From the NCBI GenBank assembly GCA_002105175.1, contig MCGE01000006.1, positions 868,001-932,000 of the forward strand: DNA of 64,000 nt. Reading direction: 5' to 3'. Both the position numbers and the translations under genes were made by a program. The notes under the pieces are model-generated. The model was not told the origin of the DNA. It ran no database searches and worked only from the letters and a program-made list of their open reading frames with translations. Shown piece after piece: positions 52,350 through 63,294 of this stretch. Origin of the DNA: Absidia repens. Taxonomy: Eukaryota; Mucoromycota; Mucoromycetes; Mucorales; Cunninghamellaceae. Every line of letters starts with the position of its first letter. The first letter of the stretch is position 1.

Positions 52350-53550
52350 TAAAATAAGAAAGTAATCATTCTAAAGTACGTGACAATTATTCTACAGTGA
52401 GACAGCGGGTGGGATGATCTATTCTATTTCTACACCGAGTGACAAACTATTATTCAGTGGAAGTGGCAATTTAAAACAACGTCAAATCGCTCCCTATTGA
52501 GAGCAAAAGTATCCTGACAAGAAACCATGTTACAGGAATGGTAGAGGCTGCTTTCGTTCAAAGAGAATACCATTATGTTACCACTATTAAGTACTCTTCG
52601 CTACCATTTAAAAGTAATAGATATAAAGATAGATATACTTCTCCACCAGTTGCTGCCATTATAAAGTATGCCGATGTTGAATAGATGCCCCCACCCTTAA
52701 AATAAGCCAGAGTCACGGTACTGTCATCGTTGGTTACAGTGAAAAGAAGAGGGGGTCACTAAGTCACCAACGTTTATAGCTGCAGTTGGACTAATGACAA
52801 AAAAAAAAAGTGATAGGACCACTTTGTTAATAATGTCCAACGGAAGAAAAGAAGAAAAAAAATACGGTATCCTTTTTGCAATGGACAAAAAAAATCCCTA
52901 CAGAAAATATTTTAAATGCCGCCCACGTGAAATATTACATTTCCTCTCTCCCCGCCTTTTTTCTTTTGGCTCACTTCCTTTTTGATTACTTTTTTTTCCC
53001 TTTATTTTTTCCTCACCATTCAACTTGTAGGGGGTTATTTTGGACCTAGAATTGTGTCAGGACTAGTTTAGAAGGGGTTCCAGCTCAGGGATTACAAGAT
53101 GCATGGGGAAACCCTTTCATTTTGGATCTAGGATCTGATGGCGCCATTAGTTGGCTTTTTGGAGCCATCATTAGTTTAGTGTTAGTGTTCGTGTGTCATA
53201 GTTTTATCAACATCTCAATAAAATATGTCTTTTTTTTTCTACATGCCCCAATGATCAACGTCCCATAAGTCTCTCACATGTCTTGTACCATAGATCCTTT
53301 TTGATTCGTGTTGACAATTACTATACTGCCATAAAAGGTATCCCTTTAGTGTTTCTATTTTCTTGCGCAGCTCATGTACAGTAATTAGATCATTTTTACG
53401 GCTGTCCCTTTAGATTAGTATTGCCCATTCTCCAAATCTTCCGTTAGTTTTCCTCATACTAGCTCCATTTGATCTCTTGTCTTTGCTGTTGGCGTTCACA
53501 GTGTATGTCTACGCTTCAATAAAATAAACCTTTTTTCAATGATATATTTC
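52350..53550 (+). repeat. Dispersed repeat family, copy H (best-preserved)
   Basis: 5' part: TTCTACACCGAGTGACAAACTA, then CAGTGGAAGTGGCAATTTAAAA and CAAATCGCTCCC near 52430-52497. GCCGCCCACGTG lies at about 52918-52929, then a CT tract and ACCATTCAACTTG. The core lies at about 53056-53139 (GGGATTACAAGATGCATGGGG, CCCTTTCATTTTGGATCTAGG). CATTAGTTTAG, CTCAATAAAATATGTCTTTT, GATTCGTGTTGACA, GATTAGTATTGCCC and CTTCAATAAAATAAACC follow. There is no ORF of note. Confidence 0.87.
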
Positions 53551-53580
53551 TACTACCATACCCATCGTATATTGAACAAC

Positions 53581-53583
<3 letters not shown>

Positions 53584-53611
<28 letters not shown>
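53584..53611. repeat. AT dinucleotide microsatellite
   Basis: About 14 TA units in a row just downstream of repeat copy H. Confidence 0.95.
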
Positions 53612-53614
<3 letters not shown>

Positions 53615-54872
53615 AAGATATGGATATAATACTAGCTAAAAACTGTATGAGACGACAACGGCTTCCGTGATACTTCGAGAATATTTTCTGAACAATCATC
53701 GTCACATCGCCAGTTGATGTTTCTTGAGAGTACTCCTACTTCAATGTATTGCCAACATCTATTGGCTATTACATTTGTCTGCGTGATTTTTTATACTGTT
53801 TGACTATCAAATGAGGTGCCTCAGTCATTGATCCACTTTGGCGGATTTCTAGTATTTTTAATATTGACCTCTTTTAAGAGGAATCTCTTTGCTATCACTG
53901 GTAACGATAGCAAGGTACTTGACAATATTATTTTTTCAATATTGACTATTATAAACTAGTGTTTCTCACTTGAATGAATGACTTCCGCCCTAACTTTGTG
54001 CATCCTACGTCATCGCGGGGTATGTGGAACACAGGAAATTAAAAAAGTGTGGGTATATATTTCATTCGTCCTTCCCCCTGTTCTCAGGTTGAAAAGCAAA
54101 CTGATACAGTGCCAATGCTCATCATTCCTCGAAAAAAAAAAGAAGGAAAAAAAAGTAGGGGCAAATTATATTCATTACCCGGCGAATCATACAAAAAACC
54201 CGATCGGATGAAGGGATTATGTAACCTTACAAAAAGTTAAAAACGAACGGGCCTTCCAAGTTTGCAGGATAATTCAAACTGAAATCAATTTATGGTTCTT
54301 TTTTTATTAGCAATGTGTTACTCTTATATAAATACTACACAATATATATCTATTTGTATATACTAATAAACTCTGACAGTTTATGATAAAAAGAACAAAA
54401 ATGCCTCTATCCAATCAAAATGTTACCTGTATTAAAGTAGCGCGTGGATTCAATTTGGAAGGTAGATGAGATCCTCAGTCCTGGAAATTGGACGAACTTC
54501 ACTGGTCACAGATAATAAGAGTGGAGTAGCGCGGATTTTAACGATTAAAAAGACCGATGAGGAATCCAACCTTTCAGCAACCAGTCGGATTAGAATGCCG
54601 CGGGCTGAAGTGGGGCACACGCACAAGACGATATTCAATTACCGTCCAGGCCCTTAGGTTGGATTTTTTTGGATTTTTGGATTTTTCCCTTTTCCTTTTT
54701 TTTTTTTTTGCTACATTATTATTACTCAATTCCTTCTTACTCTCTCCTCTTTAGTTTATTATATAAGAAAAAAGGAAAAGACGTATCAGGCTTATCTTTT
54801 TTATTTATTTCTTTTTGTTGTATATTATTGAAAACCTCCCAGCTCTTTCCTCTTTTATCTTTATTTTTCGTA

Positions 54873-56271
54873 ATGTTGGTGACTGAATCGTTTCATGGTT
54901 TTATTGAAACAACTCAAGATGTCTTGCTTATCTTTGAAGGGTGCCGCCGTGGATTGTTACCAAGAATATGTCGACGTTTACAAGAAAGGGAACGGAAAAT
55001 GATACGGTCTGGCTCTGTGTTTGTGTTTGATCAACGTGAATCAGGTAAAAAGAAGGAAAGATTCTTTGTGAGTGTTAGTGTTATGTTGAAAAGTAACGTT
55101 CTTTTCGGTTTATTATAAACAAAGGAATCAAACGATGGACGGATGGTCGTGTTTGGAGTCCTTCAAGAATCCTGGGCAATTTTCTTATTTATCGTGAACT
55201 GGACAAACGGAATCCTGGTGATAAAAAGATGTCTATCTCTTCTGCATCGTCGATGGGATCTATGGATGAACGGCGATACAGTTATAGCATTGAACCTACT
55301 TCTCCAACTTCAACCACAACAAATACTACTACAGCTGGTTCTGTGGATCGTAATCGTGATAGGCAATTGGTGGGTAGTCTTTCTGATACTTACAAGTTTC
55401 GTCAAGATGGACTTATCAAGAAAACAATGTCGATTGTGGTGAATGGCGTCTCTCAACATTTGATATCTTATTATGATCCTCGTGATGTTCTTCAACAAAA
55501 ATTGCGTACACCTTCTTCGGTTCCTGAACTGGCCACTTTGGAAATCTCACCTGAATTATTGGTCAAACAAAACTTTAGAATTCCTCCTATGGTTGAACCT
55601 ACTTTTGATCGTACCGATGGTGGTTTGTCTACAACAATGAGCAATGACCATGGCAACAGCAACAATGGTGTAAGTCCACTTACTCCTCCTGATTCTCTTT
55701 CTGGGTCATCATCATTGGGTAAGCAATCGTTTTTATTGGTTTAGACTATTTATCTCCGTTTATTATTGGGTATATTTATTAACACTCCTATTTTTTTTTA
55801 TTCACTGTGTTTTTCGTTTCAGACCGACGTATGCACCCTTTGCGTAGTATGTCTCTGGGTTCAGTGCGCCCTGAACATCCTTTAGCGACATCTCACGCTG
55901 TTTATTCTACTTCTTATCAGCATCAACCACAAGTGCAACACTATCAACACCATCAACAACAGCATCACCAGATGGATCCAGTCAAACAAGAACAGTCTCC
56001 TACAATGCCCAACTTTGTCCAGCCTCCATTACCTGTACCTACTAATGTCTACAATGCGTTTTCGACGGTTCCATCTCCATCAAGCATGTCATCATCACCC
56101 AGTACACCTATACTTTCACCTGCTCGTGCTTCCTTCCAACATCAACGTCATTATTCTACTTCGTCTGCTTCGTCTTCTTCTTTATCGTCGTCTGTACCTA
56201 GGTATGACCCACGCCATTATAGTACAGATTATTCAACATCACCTTCCGGCTCTGAACGTATGCACCATCCT

Positions 56272-56313
<42 letters not shown>

Positions 56314-56778
56314 CAACAAGCACAACAGCATAACGTAGGTGTAGGCTCAATCCAATTGATGTCAGATGGTTATGAACAACACGATCAACAGCAGCAACAA
56401 CATCAGCAAAATCATGCAGCAAATCTGGGCCAATTGCTAAATCCAGTTCATCCACTTCAAGACGATTCCTCACAACAACACGGTGGTAATCCGTTGTTAC
56501 AATCCATGAACTTGACGCATTCTACTCATCATCACACGGGGGCAGCCTTTCCTACAGATTATACGTCGAGTTATCATCACCATCATCATCACGATAAGGA
56601 AGCATTCGGACTATCTCAACAAGATGGCGGTGGCAATGGCGGCGCAACTAGTGGAAGTGGTGGGGGCGGATTTATGCCGATGCAACGATATCCCATGACA
56701 AATCAACATTCAGCGCCTTCAATGGAATCTCTCTATGCACAAGGTGCTCATACTGGTGGTTTCCACTCATCCTTCTGA
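54873..56778 (+). CDS. Gti1/Pac2-family (WOPR) transcription factor
   Basis: Three exons (54873-55044, 55125-55718, 55823-56778) encode 573 residues. The N-terminal WOPR box A is clear: SFHGFIETTQDVLLIFEGCR, LLPRICRRLQERERKMIRSG, SVFVFDQRESGIKRWTDGR and VWSPSRILGNFLIYREL. Box B follows at about 160-205 (YKFRQDGLIKKTMSI, then HLISYYDPRDV). The rest is Gln/His/Ser-rich with a poly-Gln run. The family includes Wor1, Ryp1, Pac2 and Gti1, which regulate morphology and development. Which subgroup this belongs to is not clear. The intron splitting the WOPR box is at G in the RESG|IKRW region. The start is MLVTES, after a stop-free T-rich leader whose upstream Met is unlikely. Confidence 0.94.
56273..56318 (+). 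repeat. CAG/CAA repeat encoding poly-glutamine in the WOPR gene
   Basis: About ten CAG codons are followed by CAA codons. The pure CAG part could be unstable in length. Confidence 0.9.
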
Positions 56779-57341
56779 AATCTCTCTCTCTCCCCTTTAT
56801 TTATACGTTAATAGTATATATACAATTACTTGTCACTAGTATTATTCGCCTACGTTTTTTTGTTTTTCTTCCTTTTCACTCATATGTATAGCACAATCAC
56901 CACTTACATATCCCCTTTTATCTATTTATTCTGCTTTTACCATTCGATATTCTCCGTCCTCTCACCCCACTGATTTTTTAGGCATATATGCAAAAAGAAA
57001 ACCCATCTCCTCTCCTCCCCTTGATTGTTTTACTTGTTCCTTTTCCATCTCTCCACTCTCACACTTTCACAAATTATATTTTATATTCATACTTATCTAT
57101 TGTACTCCAATGTAGTCTTGCTAATAAAAATAAAAAAAAAAACGATTATTATATTACCGTATGACTTTGTGATTTTGGGCTTGTCTATAATTTTGACAGT
57201 TTTTTATTATTAGTATTTTCCTTCATTGTGTGGTGTATAATTTAAGGTTATTGAGTGCTTGTTTTTTTTATTCCCGGTCCTTTTTTCCTTTTTCTTCTCT
57301 TTTTTTTTTATTTTATTTTTATTTTATACATATATATACCA
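56779..57341. other. Spacer between WOPR factor and MFS transporter
   Basis: This 563 bp tandem spacer is CT-rich 3' UTR of the WOPR gene, with an AATAAAA signal near 57123, followed by the T-rich leader of the transporter. No gene is seen. Confidence 0.55.
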
Positions 57342-59233
57342 ATGGGTCAGAATGGTACTTGGTTTATTGGACTCAAATTGCTGTCTGTTTTCAGTATTGG
57401 ATGTATTGGATCTTCCATGCTTTATTTACCTACCTTCTACCGAAACGTACTGAATCTTAGCACCGACAAAATTGGCTTTATTTATTCTATCAGTAAGTCG
57501 GAAATGACAGCATGCGTGTGTCCATATGGCAGGTACAATATCTCTTAAAACCCATATTATTTCATATTTATATTCAAATAGCACCTTTTGTCTCTTGCTT
57601 GTCGTTTCCTTTTTGGACTTCGTATTTGGACCGTACTCAAGCATACAAACGCATCATGATTGTGAACACGGCCATTTCCATCCTTGTAAGTATCAGATAG
57701 TTTTGTTAGTGGTAGTATAATTATATACGCGTGACTTGTCGATTATCTCAAGGTTGCACTGTATATTTTTTCTCACTGATCGGATTTTTCTTCAGTCAGT
57801 TTTATTTATAGCGACTGTGCCACTTTTGACCAATGAAACAGGGAAGACATTGATACTGGTATCATTAGGAAACTTTGGATTTAGTTGGTTTGGATATCCT
57901 GTGATTGCCGCCATGGTAGATTCTGGTACGCCTGTTTTTTTCGTTTTTTTTTTTTTTAATGCGCACCTTGGATTGAATTAATAATTGTTTTTGTGGTTTG
58001 CTTTCATAGTTACCTTCTTGGTGCTTGGAGATTTTAAAGAACTGTACGGCCAACAAAAAACAGGATGCCCTATTGGTTTTGGATTGTCCGTGTTTTTGAC
58101 AGGGTTGACTATGGATTGGATTGGTCCTTATGCTCTTTTTGCAGTTTACACATTATTTGCATTATGCTTTATCATCACCATCGCAGTTTTGGATTTCACT
58201 CCTCACAAAAAACAGCAACAAGAACAGCACTCCGTCACACCAGATTCTTCAAGCCCAGCTATCAATAGTAGCAGCAATAGCAGTTATGGCTCTGTGGAAG
58301 TGGACACTGTGGCTATTGAAGATGATGATGATGACGATGACGAAAACTATGGAAAGCAGCAGCAACCCTCCAACGCTAGTATTTGGTCTTTATTGGCATC
58401 TCCAGATTCTTGCCAATTCTTTTTCGTGATGATCTTGATGGGCTTCTCTATCGCAGTAATACAAGCCTTTTTATTTTTGTTTATGCGCAACGATTTACAT
58501 GCTTCCCCAGCTATGGTTGGCTTACTGGGCCCATTAGGCAGCAGTACCGAAATCGTCTGTTTCTTCTTTTCAAAACAGGTAACACCAACCAACCAAAAAA
58601 AAAATCAAAACTCCCCCCTTTTTTTCTCTCTCTTTCTATTTTATCCATTGTGCCCACTTCGAACTTACATGACTCTTTATATATATGTGTGTGTGTGTAC
58701 TTTACATAGATATTTGGTCGTCTTGGTCCCAAACGGATGTTGATGGTGGCACAATGGCTAACAATCACTCGGTGTTTGATTTATATCATAGCCATGGGTC
58801 TAGAAGAAAATCAAGGTGCTTGGATGGCAACAGCTGCTCAACTTTTACATGGTAAGGAGAGAGATTAAGGAGGATGAAGTAAAATGAAAATATCCGGTTA
58901 ACTTGTATGTATGAATCTCTCTCTCTCTTTTGTTTCGTAGGTGCTGTTTTCTCCATGACTTGGAGTGCGGCGGCTCTACAATCAGAACGGATCGCGCCTC
59001 CTTATTTGAAAAATAGTGCTCAAGGGTTACTGAATGCGGTGTTTAATGGTTTGGGATCAGGGCTTGGCGCATTGATTGGTGGATTTATATACAATACTAT
59101 GGGTGCCAAAACAATGTGGTGGGTGGTCATTAGTTTGATGTTGGTTTGCTTCGCTGTATATACTTGTTCCTTTTGGTTTAAACGCATATTTTTCTCCTCC
59201 TCCTCCTCGCCTTCATCTTATACTAGATTATGA
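57342..59233 (+). CDS. Major facilitator superfamily transporter, MFSD6/MFS_1-like type
   Basis: Six exons (57342-57492, 57582-57685, 57796-57925, 58010-58578, 58710-58851, 58941-59233) encode 462 residues. The protein starts close to the first membrane segment (FIGLKLLSVFSIGCIGSSMLYLP). About 12 hydrophobic helices are visible. A central hydrophilic loop rich in Gln, Ser and Asp (about 215-260) separates two halves. Recognisable pieces are PFWTSYLDR after helix 2, and in the C-half GPLGSSTEIVCFF, FGRLGPKRMLMVAQWL and LLNAVFNGLGSGLGALIGGF. These fit the MFS_1-like group (MFSD6 and bacterial LacY-like relatives). The substrate is unknown. Confidence 0.85.
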
Positions 59234-59619
59234 TAGATTCTTGATTTTATTCTTACTGTATACATTAGTTATTACATTCAATAAAAAGAAATTCATTTAT
59301 ATAGAAATTCTTCTCCTTTTTTTTTTGTTTTGTGTGTTGTGTGTGTGCGTGTGTACAATGCTGTGTCTATGCTTGTTGGAGAAACCTACCATATTTGGCA
59401 GGGGACACTTTTATCAATATCATCATGCGTTACAGCCCCACCTGTAAAGTTTAAAGCGCCGTTTCATACTAATGACGGCCCTCACCTCATAGGCGGGATT
59501 TTTCTTTTTTTCACACTCTTTTTTCTTTTTCGTTCTTCTTTTTCTTTCTTTCTTTGTTTTTTTTTTCTTATATATAAACAGTACTCTATTTTCCTTAATA
59601 TTTTTATTATTCTTATACA
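59234..59619. promoter_or_regulatory. Spacer with 14-3-3 promoter
   Basis: This 386 bp spacer has transporter 3' flank with AATAAA near 59280, TG-rich sequence (about 59325-59355), then a CT-rich tract and a TATATAAA box (59571-59578) about 42 bp before the 14-3-3 ATG. Confidence 0.55.
59571..59578 (+). promoter_or_regulatory. TATA box of the 14-3-3 gene
   Basis: TATATAAA follows a long pyrimidine tract and sits about 42 bp upstream of the ATG, leaving room for a short leader. Confidence 0.5.
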
Positions 59620-61124
59620 ATGTCCACTGTAAGTCAGCATCTTTTATAGAAATATACTCTTTCTTCATCATGTAACAATGTTGCTCATCTTCTCCTTTTT
59701 ACTCTCATCTCACTATCGCTCTATAGGAACGCGAAGATAAGGTAAAGTCATACGCCATGATCTGTCTTTAAGACTTTGTCTTTATTCTATTTGACATGTC
59801 AAAGGGGGAAAAATGGATTTGGAAGGCTGGTGGCGGTGTGTATAAGACCGTGGTTAGATGGGATTGATAGGCAAAAGGACAAACTAGATGGAACTTCTGG
59901 CTCACCTTTTGCTAAACACTCCTTTATTCGCTATAGGTTTACATGGCCAAGATTGCTGAACAAGCAGAACGCTATGATGGTAAGTTGATATCACAAGAGA
60001 TCTGGGATATATATTATACTGTATAATCTTTCTCTTATCCTTCTTATCTGATATTTACCTTTATACCCTTTTGGATTGAAATAGAAATGGTCAACTTTAT
60101 GAAAGATGTCGCCAAGGTAACCTACCCCCCTCCCCTCCCTTCTTCTTTGATTTACCATATAAAAAAATTACAAGGGTGTTGATGATTCATTTTTTTTAAC
60201 ATGTGATTTTTTTATCATTGTAGTTGGGTGTCGATTTGACTGTTGAAGAACGTAATTTGTTATCTGTGGCCTACAAGAATGTGATTGGTGCTCGTCGTGC
60301 GTCATGGAGAATTGTCTCATCTATTGAACAAAAGGAAGAAAGCAAGGACCACGATGCACAAGCTGCCAAGATTAAGGAATATCGAAAGAAGATCGAACTT
60401 GAATTGTATGATGTCTGCAATGATATTTTGGGTTTGCTGTCGGAGCATTTGATTCCTGTTGCCAAGGAAGGTGAAGCCAAGGTCTTTTACTACAAAATGT
60501 AAGTTTTATTTGGGGAATAAATAGGTGTTATAGGACTGGGACGAGACATAGAGAACAACCTTGTATAACCTTTATATATATATATATATATATATATAAA
60601 TGTGTCCATATGTATTTTATAGGAAAGGCGACTATCATCGTTACGTTGCGGAATATGCTACAAGTGATGATCGTCAGGAAGCTGCCACGGCTGCTCATGA
60701 AGCCTACAAGACCGCCACTGATGTTGCACAAGTTGAACTCGCCACCACTCATCCTATTCGCTTAGGTCTTGCCTTGAACTTCTCTGTATTCTACTATGAA
60801 ATCTTGAACTCTCCTGATCGTGCCTGTCATTTGGCCAAAACTGCCTTTGATGATGCTATTGCTGAATTGGATACCCTTAGTGAAGAATCTTACAAGGACT
60901 CGACTTTGATTATGCAATTATTGCGGGATAACTTAACTCTCTGGACCTCTGATCTTCAAGATGGTATGAAAAAAAAAGAGTTTGGGCTTTTTGTTACATT
61001 GTCATACCCACAAGTGATTTGTACTAATTTTTTTTTTGGGGGGGGAATGTACCTTATTTTTTTAATAGAAAACGACAAGGCCGAAGACAATTCAAAAAAT
61101 GAAGAGGAACCCACTCAAGAATAG
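59620..61124 (+). CDS. BMH1: 14-3-3 protein
   Basis: Seven exons (59620-59628, 59727-59741, 59937-59979, 60085-60116, 60224-60498, 60623-60963, 61069-61124) encode 256 residues. Family blocks are [36 protein letters not shown], the phosphopeptide-binding [10 protein letters not shown], and [29 protein letters not shown] follows, and the tail is acidic ([13 protein letters not shown]). 14-3-3 dimers bind phosphorylated clients and affect signalling, cell cycle and metabolism. The first two exons are only 9 and 15 nt, but they restore the usual MSTEREDKVY start. It is similar to yeast Bmh1/2 and fission yeast Rad24. The gene symbol is by family. Confidence 0.97.
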
Positions 61125-61427
61125 GTAGCAGTAGTATTAGTAGTAGATTATTAGTATATACATCATTTTCTTTGTTATTCCCCCCCCCCGTTTTTTTCGT
61201 TTTTGTTATTCACTTTTCCCCATAGTCATTATCCCCTTCCCCAATCCCTCTTTTATCCCCTCTTTTTTGATATTGTATTAAAAGAATAAAAACAAGTGAA
61301 GTCTTTATTTTTTTTTATTTTGGCTAATGTTACAACATGATGTCCTGTGTATCACCTCCTTGATAAGCCAGTGAAAGGTTGTTACTGGTTTGTACAACCG
61401 TCGTTTCATGTGTGAATACAGTTTGTT

Positions 61428-61464
<37 letters not shown>

Positions 61465-61816
61465 TGTATGCCTTTGTATATAAATCAACATCTTTGATCT
61501 TTGAATAGTGTGGTTAATGTCTTCCTTGTGGAGTGGGGGGCAAGAGGTAGCGATGGTGATGTTTTGAACGCCGCTGGATACTCGTCCGTCTCTGATGGAA
61601 GTTCAGTCTCCTCATTATTTATCGTCATCGTTATTGTTGTTATTTATTGTTTACTCTATACCCTTCTTATAGTTTATTCACCCCGCCTCTCCCTATTGCC
61701 TAAGCCAGTCCCAGCAAATAAACCGCCTCCTCTGCAGGGATTCCAGAAAATTAGCCCACGTAATTTAGAAGTCCACTGAATCTCTTTTTTCCTCCTTACT
61801 ATTTTTTTTGTCCAAG
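61125..61816. other. Spacer between 14-3-3 and cyclotransferase genes
   Basis: This 692 bp tandem spacer has an AATAAA near 61284, a TG dinucleotide run and promoter-like sequence. A 92-codon open frame (61501-61779) starts with TTG and has no family features, so it is not called. Confidence 0.55.
61432..61463. repeat. TG dinucleotide microsatellite
   Basis: About 15 GT units in a row between the 14-3-3 and cyclotransferase genes. Confidence 0.95.
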
Positions 61817-62995
61817 ATGAAGAACGGTGTAGTTGTCTGGTTGGCTATTTTTGCAACAATAGTGCATCTCATCAGTGGCTATCGCACCTTACCGTTTGAT
61901 TCGTTGAAAAAGATTGCTCAGCTCACACAACCCGAATCATTGAACATTGAGAATGGGCGACTCCTCAAACCGCTTTTGGTGGAACGGGTATCTGGTACAG
62001 AATCGAATGCAAAGGTACGTGACATGATTATCCAGCATTTCAAGCGACTTGATTGGACGATTGAATTAGACACGTTTACATCACCCACACCAGTAGGCGA
62101 AAAGACTTTTACCAACATTATCGTGACGAAACAACCAGAAGCAGGTCGTCGCCTTGTCCTGGCGGCTCATTACGACTCAATGAATAGTCCTCAGCACGAA
62201 TTTATTGGCGCTACTGATTCCGCGGTGCCGTGTGCGATGCTTCTTTCCTTGGCGGAAACACTGAACGACCAACTCTCCAGCCAATCCGAATGGTCCGGTG
62301 GGCGACGACAAACCAACAACCCTGCGGCCGATTTGACCACCTTGGAACTGATCTTTTTCGATGGTGAAGAGGCATTTGTACGTTGGTCGGCGGACGATTC
62401 TATCTACGGGGCAAGACATTTGGCCGAGAAGTGGGAAAAGACACCATTAACAATGAAGCAAGGCAACCGACTACAAATGATTGATGCATTGGTGCTTTTG
62501 GATTTGATGGGTACGCCAAATCCAATCTTTCACGACTACTTTAGGTCAACCAGTTGGCTCTTCCATCATTTAGCAAGCTTAGAAAAACGATTGGCTTCTG
62601 CTGCTCCTTCCTCCTCGGTGACTCTGACGGCCAATGACGACGGGTTGTGGAAAAAGGTGGATCGATTTGGAAGACCTCTTTCGCCGATGTTTCCTACCGG
62701 ATGGACTCAACTGAGGTATCAAAGCAACGCCATGAGTGATGATCATATCCCCTTCAAGGAGCGTGGTGTGAATATCCTTCATCTCATTCCACATCCCTTT
62801 CCTTCCGAATGGCATACCCCTCTTGTAAGTGTTCATTTTCTGTGCTATATTATAGACGTTTACCTTTTCTATTTATTTATATAGGATAATGCCGATTGTC
62901 TTGATCCTCCTACGATTCGTAACTTGGATATCCTTTTTAGAGCCTTTGTCTGCGAATACTTGGAATTGGTCCCAGTGCCTCATGGTGAATTGTAG
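61817..62995 (+). CDS. Glutaminyl-peptide cyclotransferase-like M28-family protein
   Basis: Two exons (61817-62824 and 62885-62995) encode 372 residues. The N-terminal segment VVVWLAIFATIVHLISGYR is a signal peptide or anchor. The M28-type metal-site blocks are in order: LVLAAHYDS, GATDSAVPCAMLLSLAE, LIFFDGEEAF, SIYGARHLAEKWE, DALVLLDLMG and DDHIPF. RGVNILHLIPHPFPSEWHT is the signature of glutaminyl cyclases, which form N-terminal pyroglutamate in the secretory pathway. His, Asp and Glu zinc ligands are all present. The intron falls right after WHTPL and the next exon supplies DNADCLD, as in other family members. Confidence 0.92.
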
Positions 62996-63294
62996 TTAAA
63001 TTAGTAGCGGTAGTAGTCTTTTAGATATTCCTTCTCTTTCCCATTTACCCTAGTTTTTATCATAGCTTAGCATATATGAAGCTATATTTTACATGTTTCT
63101 TTAATAAAATAAGTATTCGAATTTTTTTTATTCTTCAGGCAATGTGATGTGATGGTATCATCAAAGTATAAAATTAAGGTTTAATTTGCGGGCTTTTTTT
63201 TTTTCTCACCACAAAGAATAGTTCCTGCAATTTTCTTTTTGAGCAAACGCTTTTCTTCCTCTTCTTATAAAACACCACATATTATTCATCCAAT
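62996..63294. promoter_or_regulatory. Short spacer with C1-THF synthase promoter
   Basis: AATAAAA near 63103 marks the upstream gene's 3' end. TATAAAA at 63266-63272 lies 23 bp before the next ATG, close enough that the leader must be very short if this is the true TATA box. Confidence 0.45.

Larger units (their letters stand above)
51707..54872. other. 3.2 kb intergenic region with repeat copy H
   Basis: The HSP60 3' flank (to about 52050) is followed by dispersed-repeat copy H (about 52350-53550), an AT dinucleotide run (53584-53611) and an AT-rich spacer. 54430-54660 is a more GC-balanced promoter-like region of the WOPR gene. The T-rich leader and TATATAAG near 54757 come just before its start. 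No gene is supported. Confidence 0.65.

Noticed and set aside
54450..54657. Open frames on both strands before the WOPR gene
   Set aside because: Short, no motifs, and the region fits a promoter.
61501..61779. 92-codon open frame upstream of the cyclotransferase gene
   Set aside because: TTG start, no family features, lies in promoter sequence.
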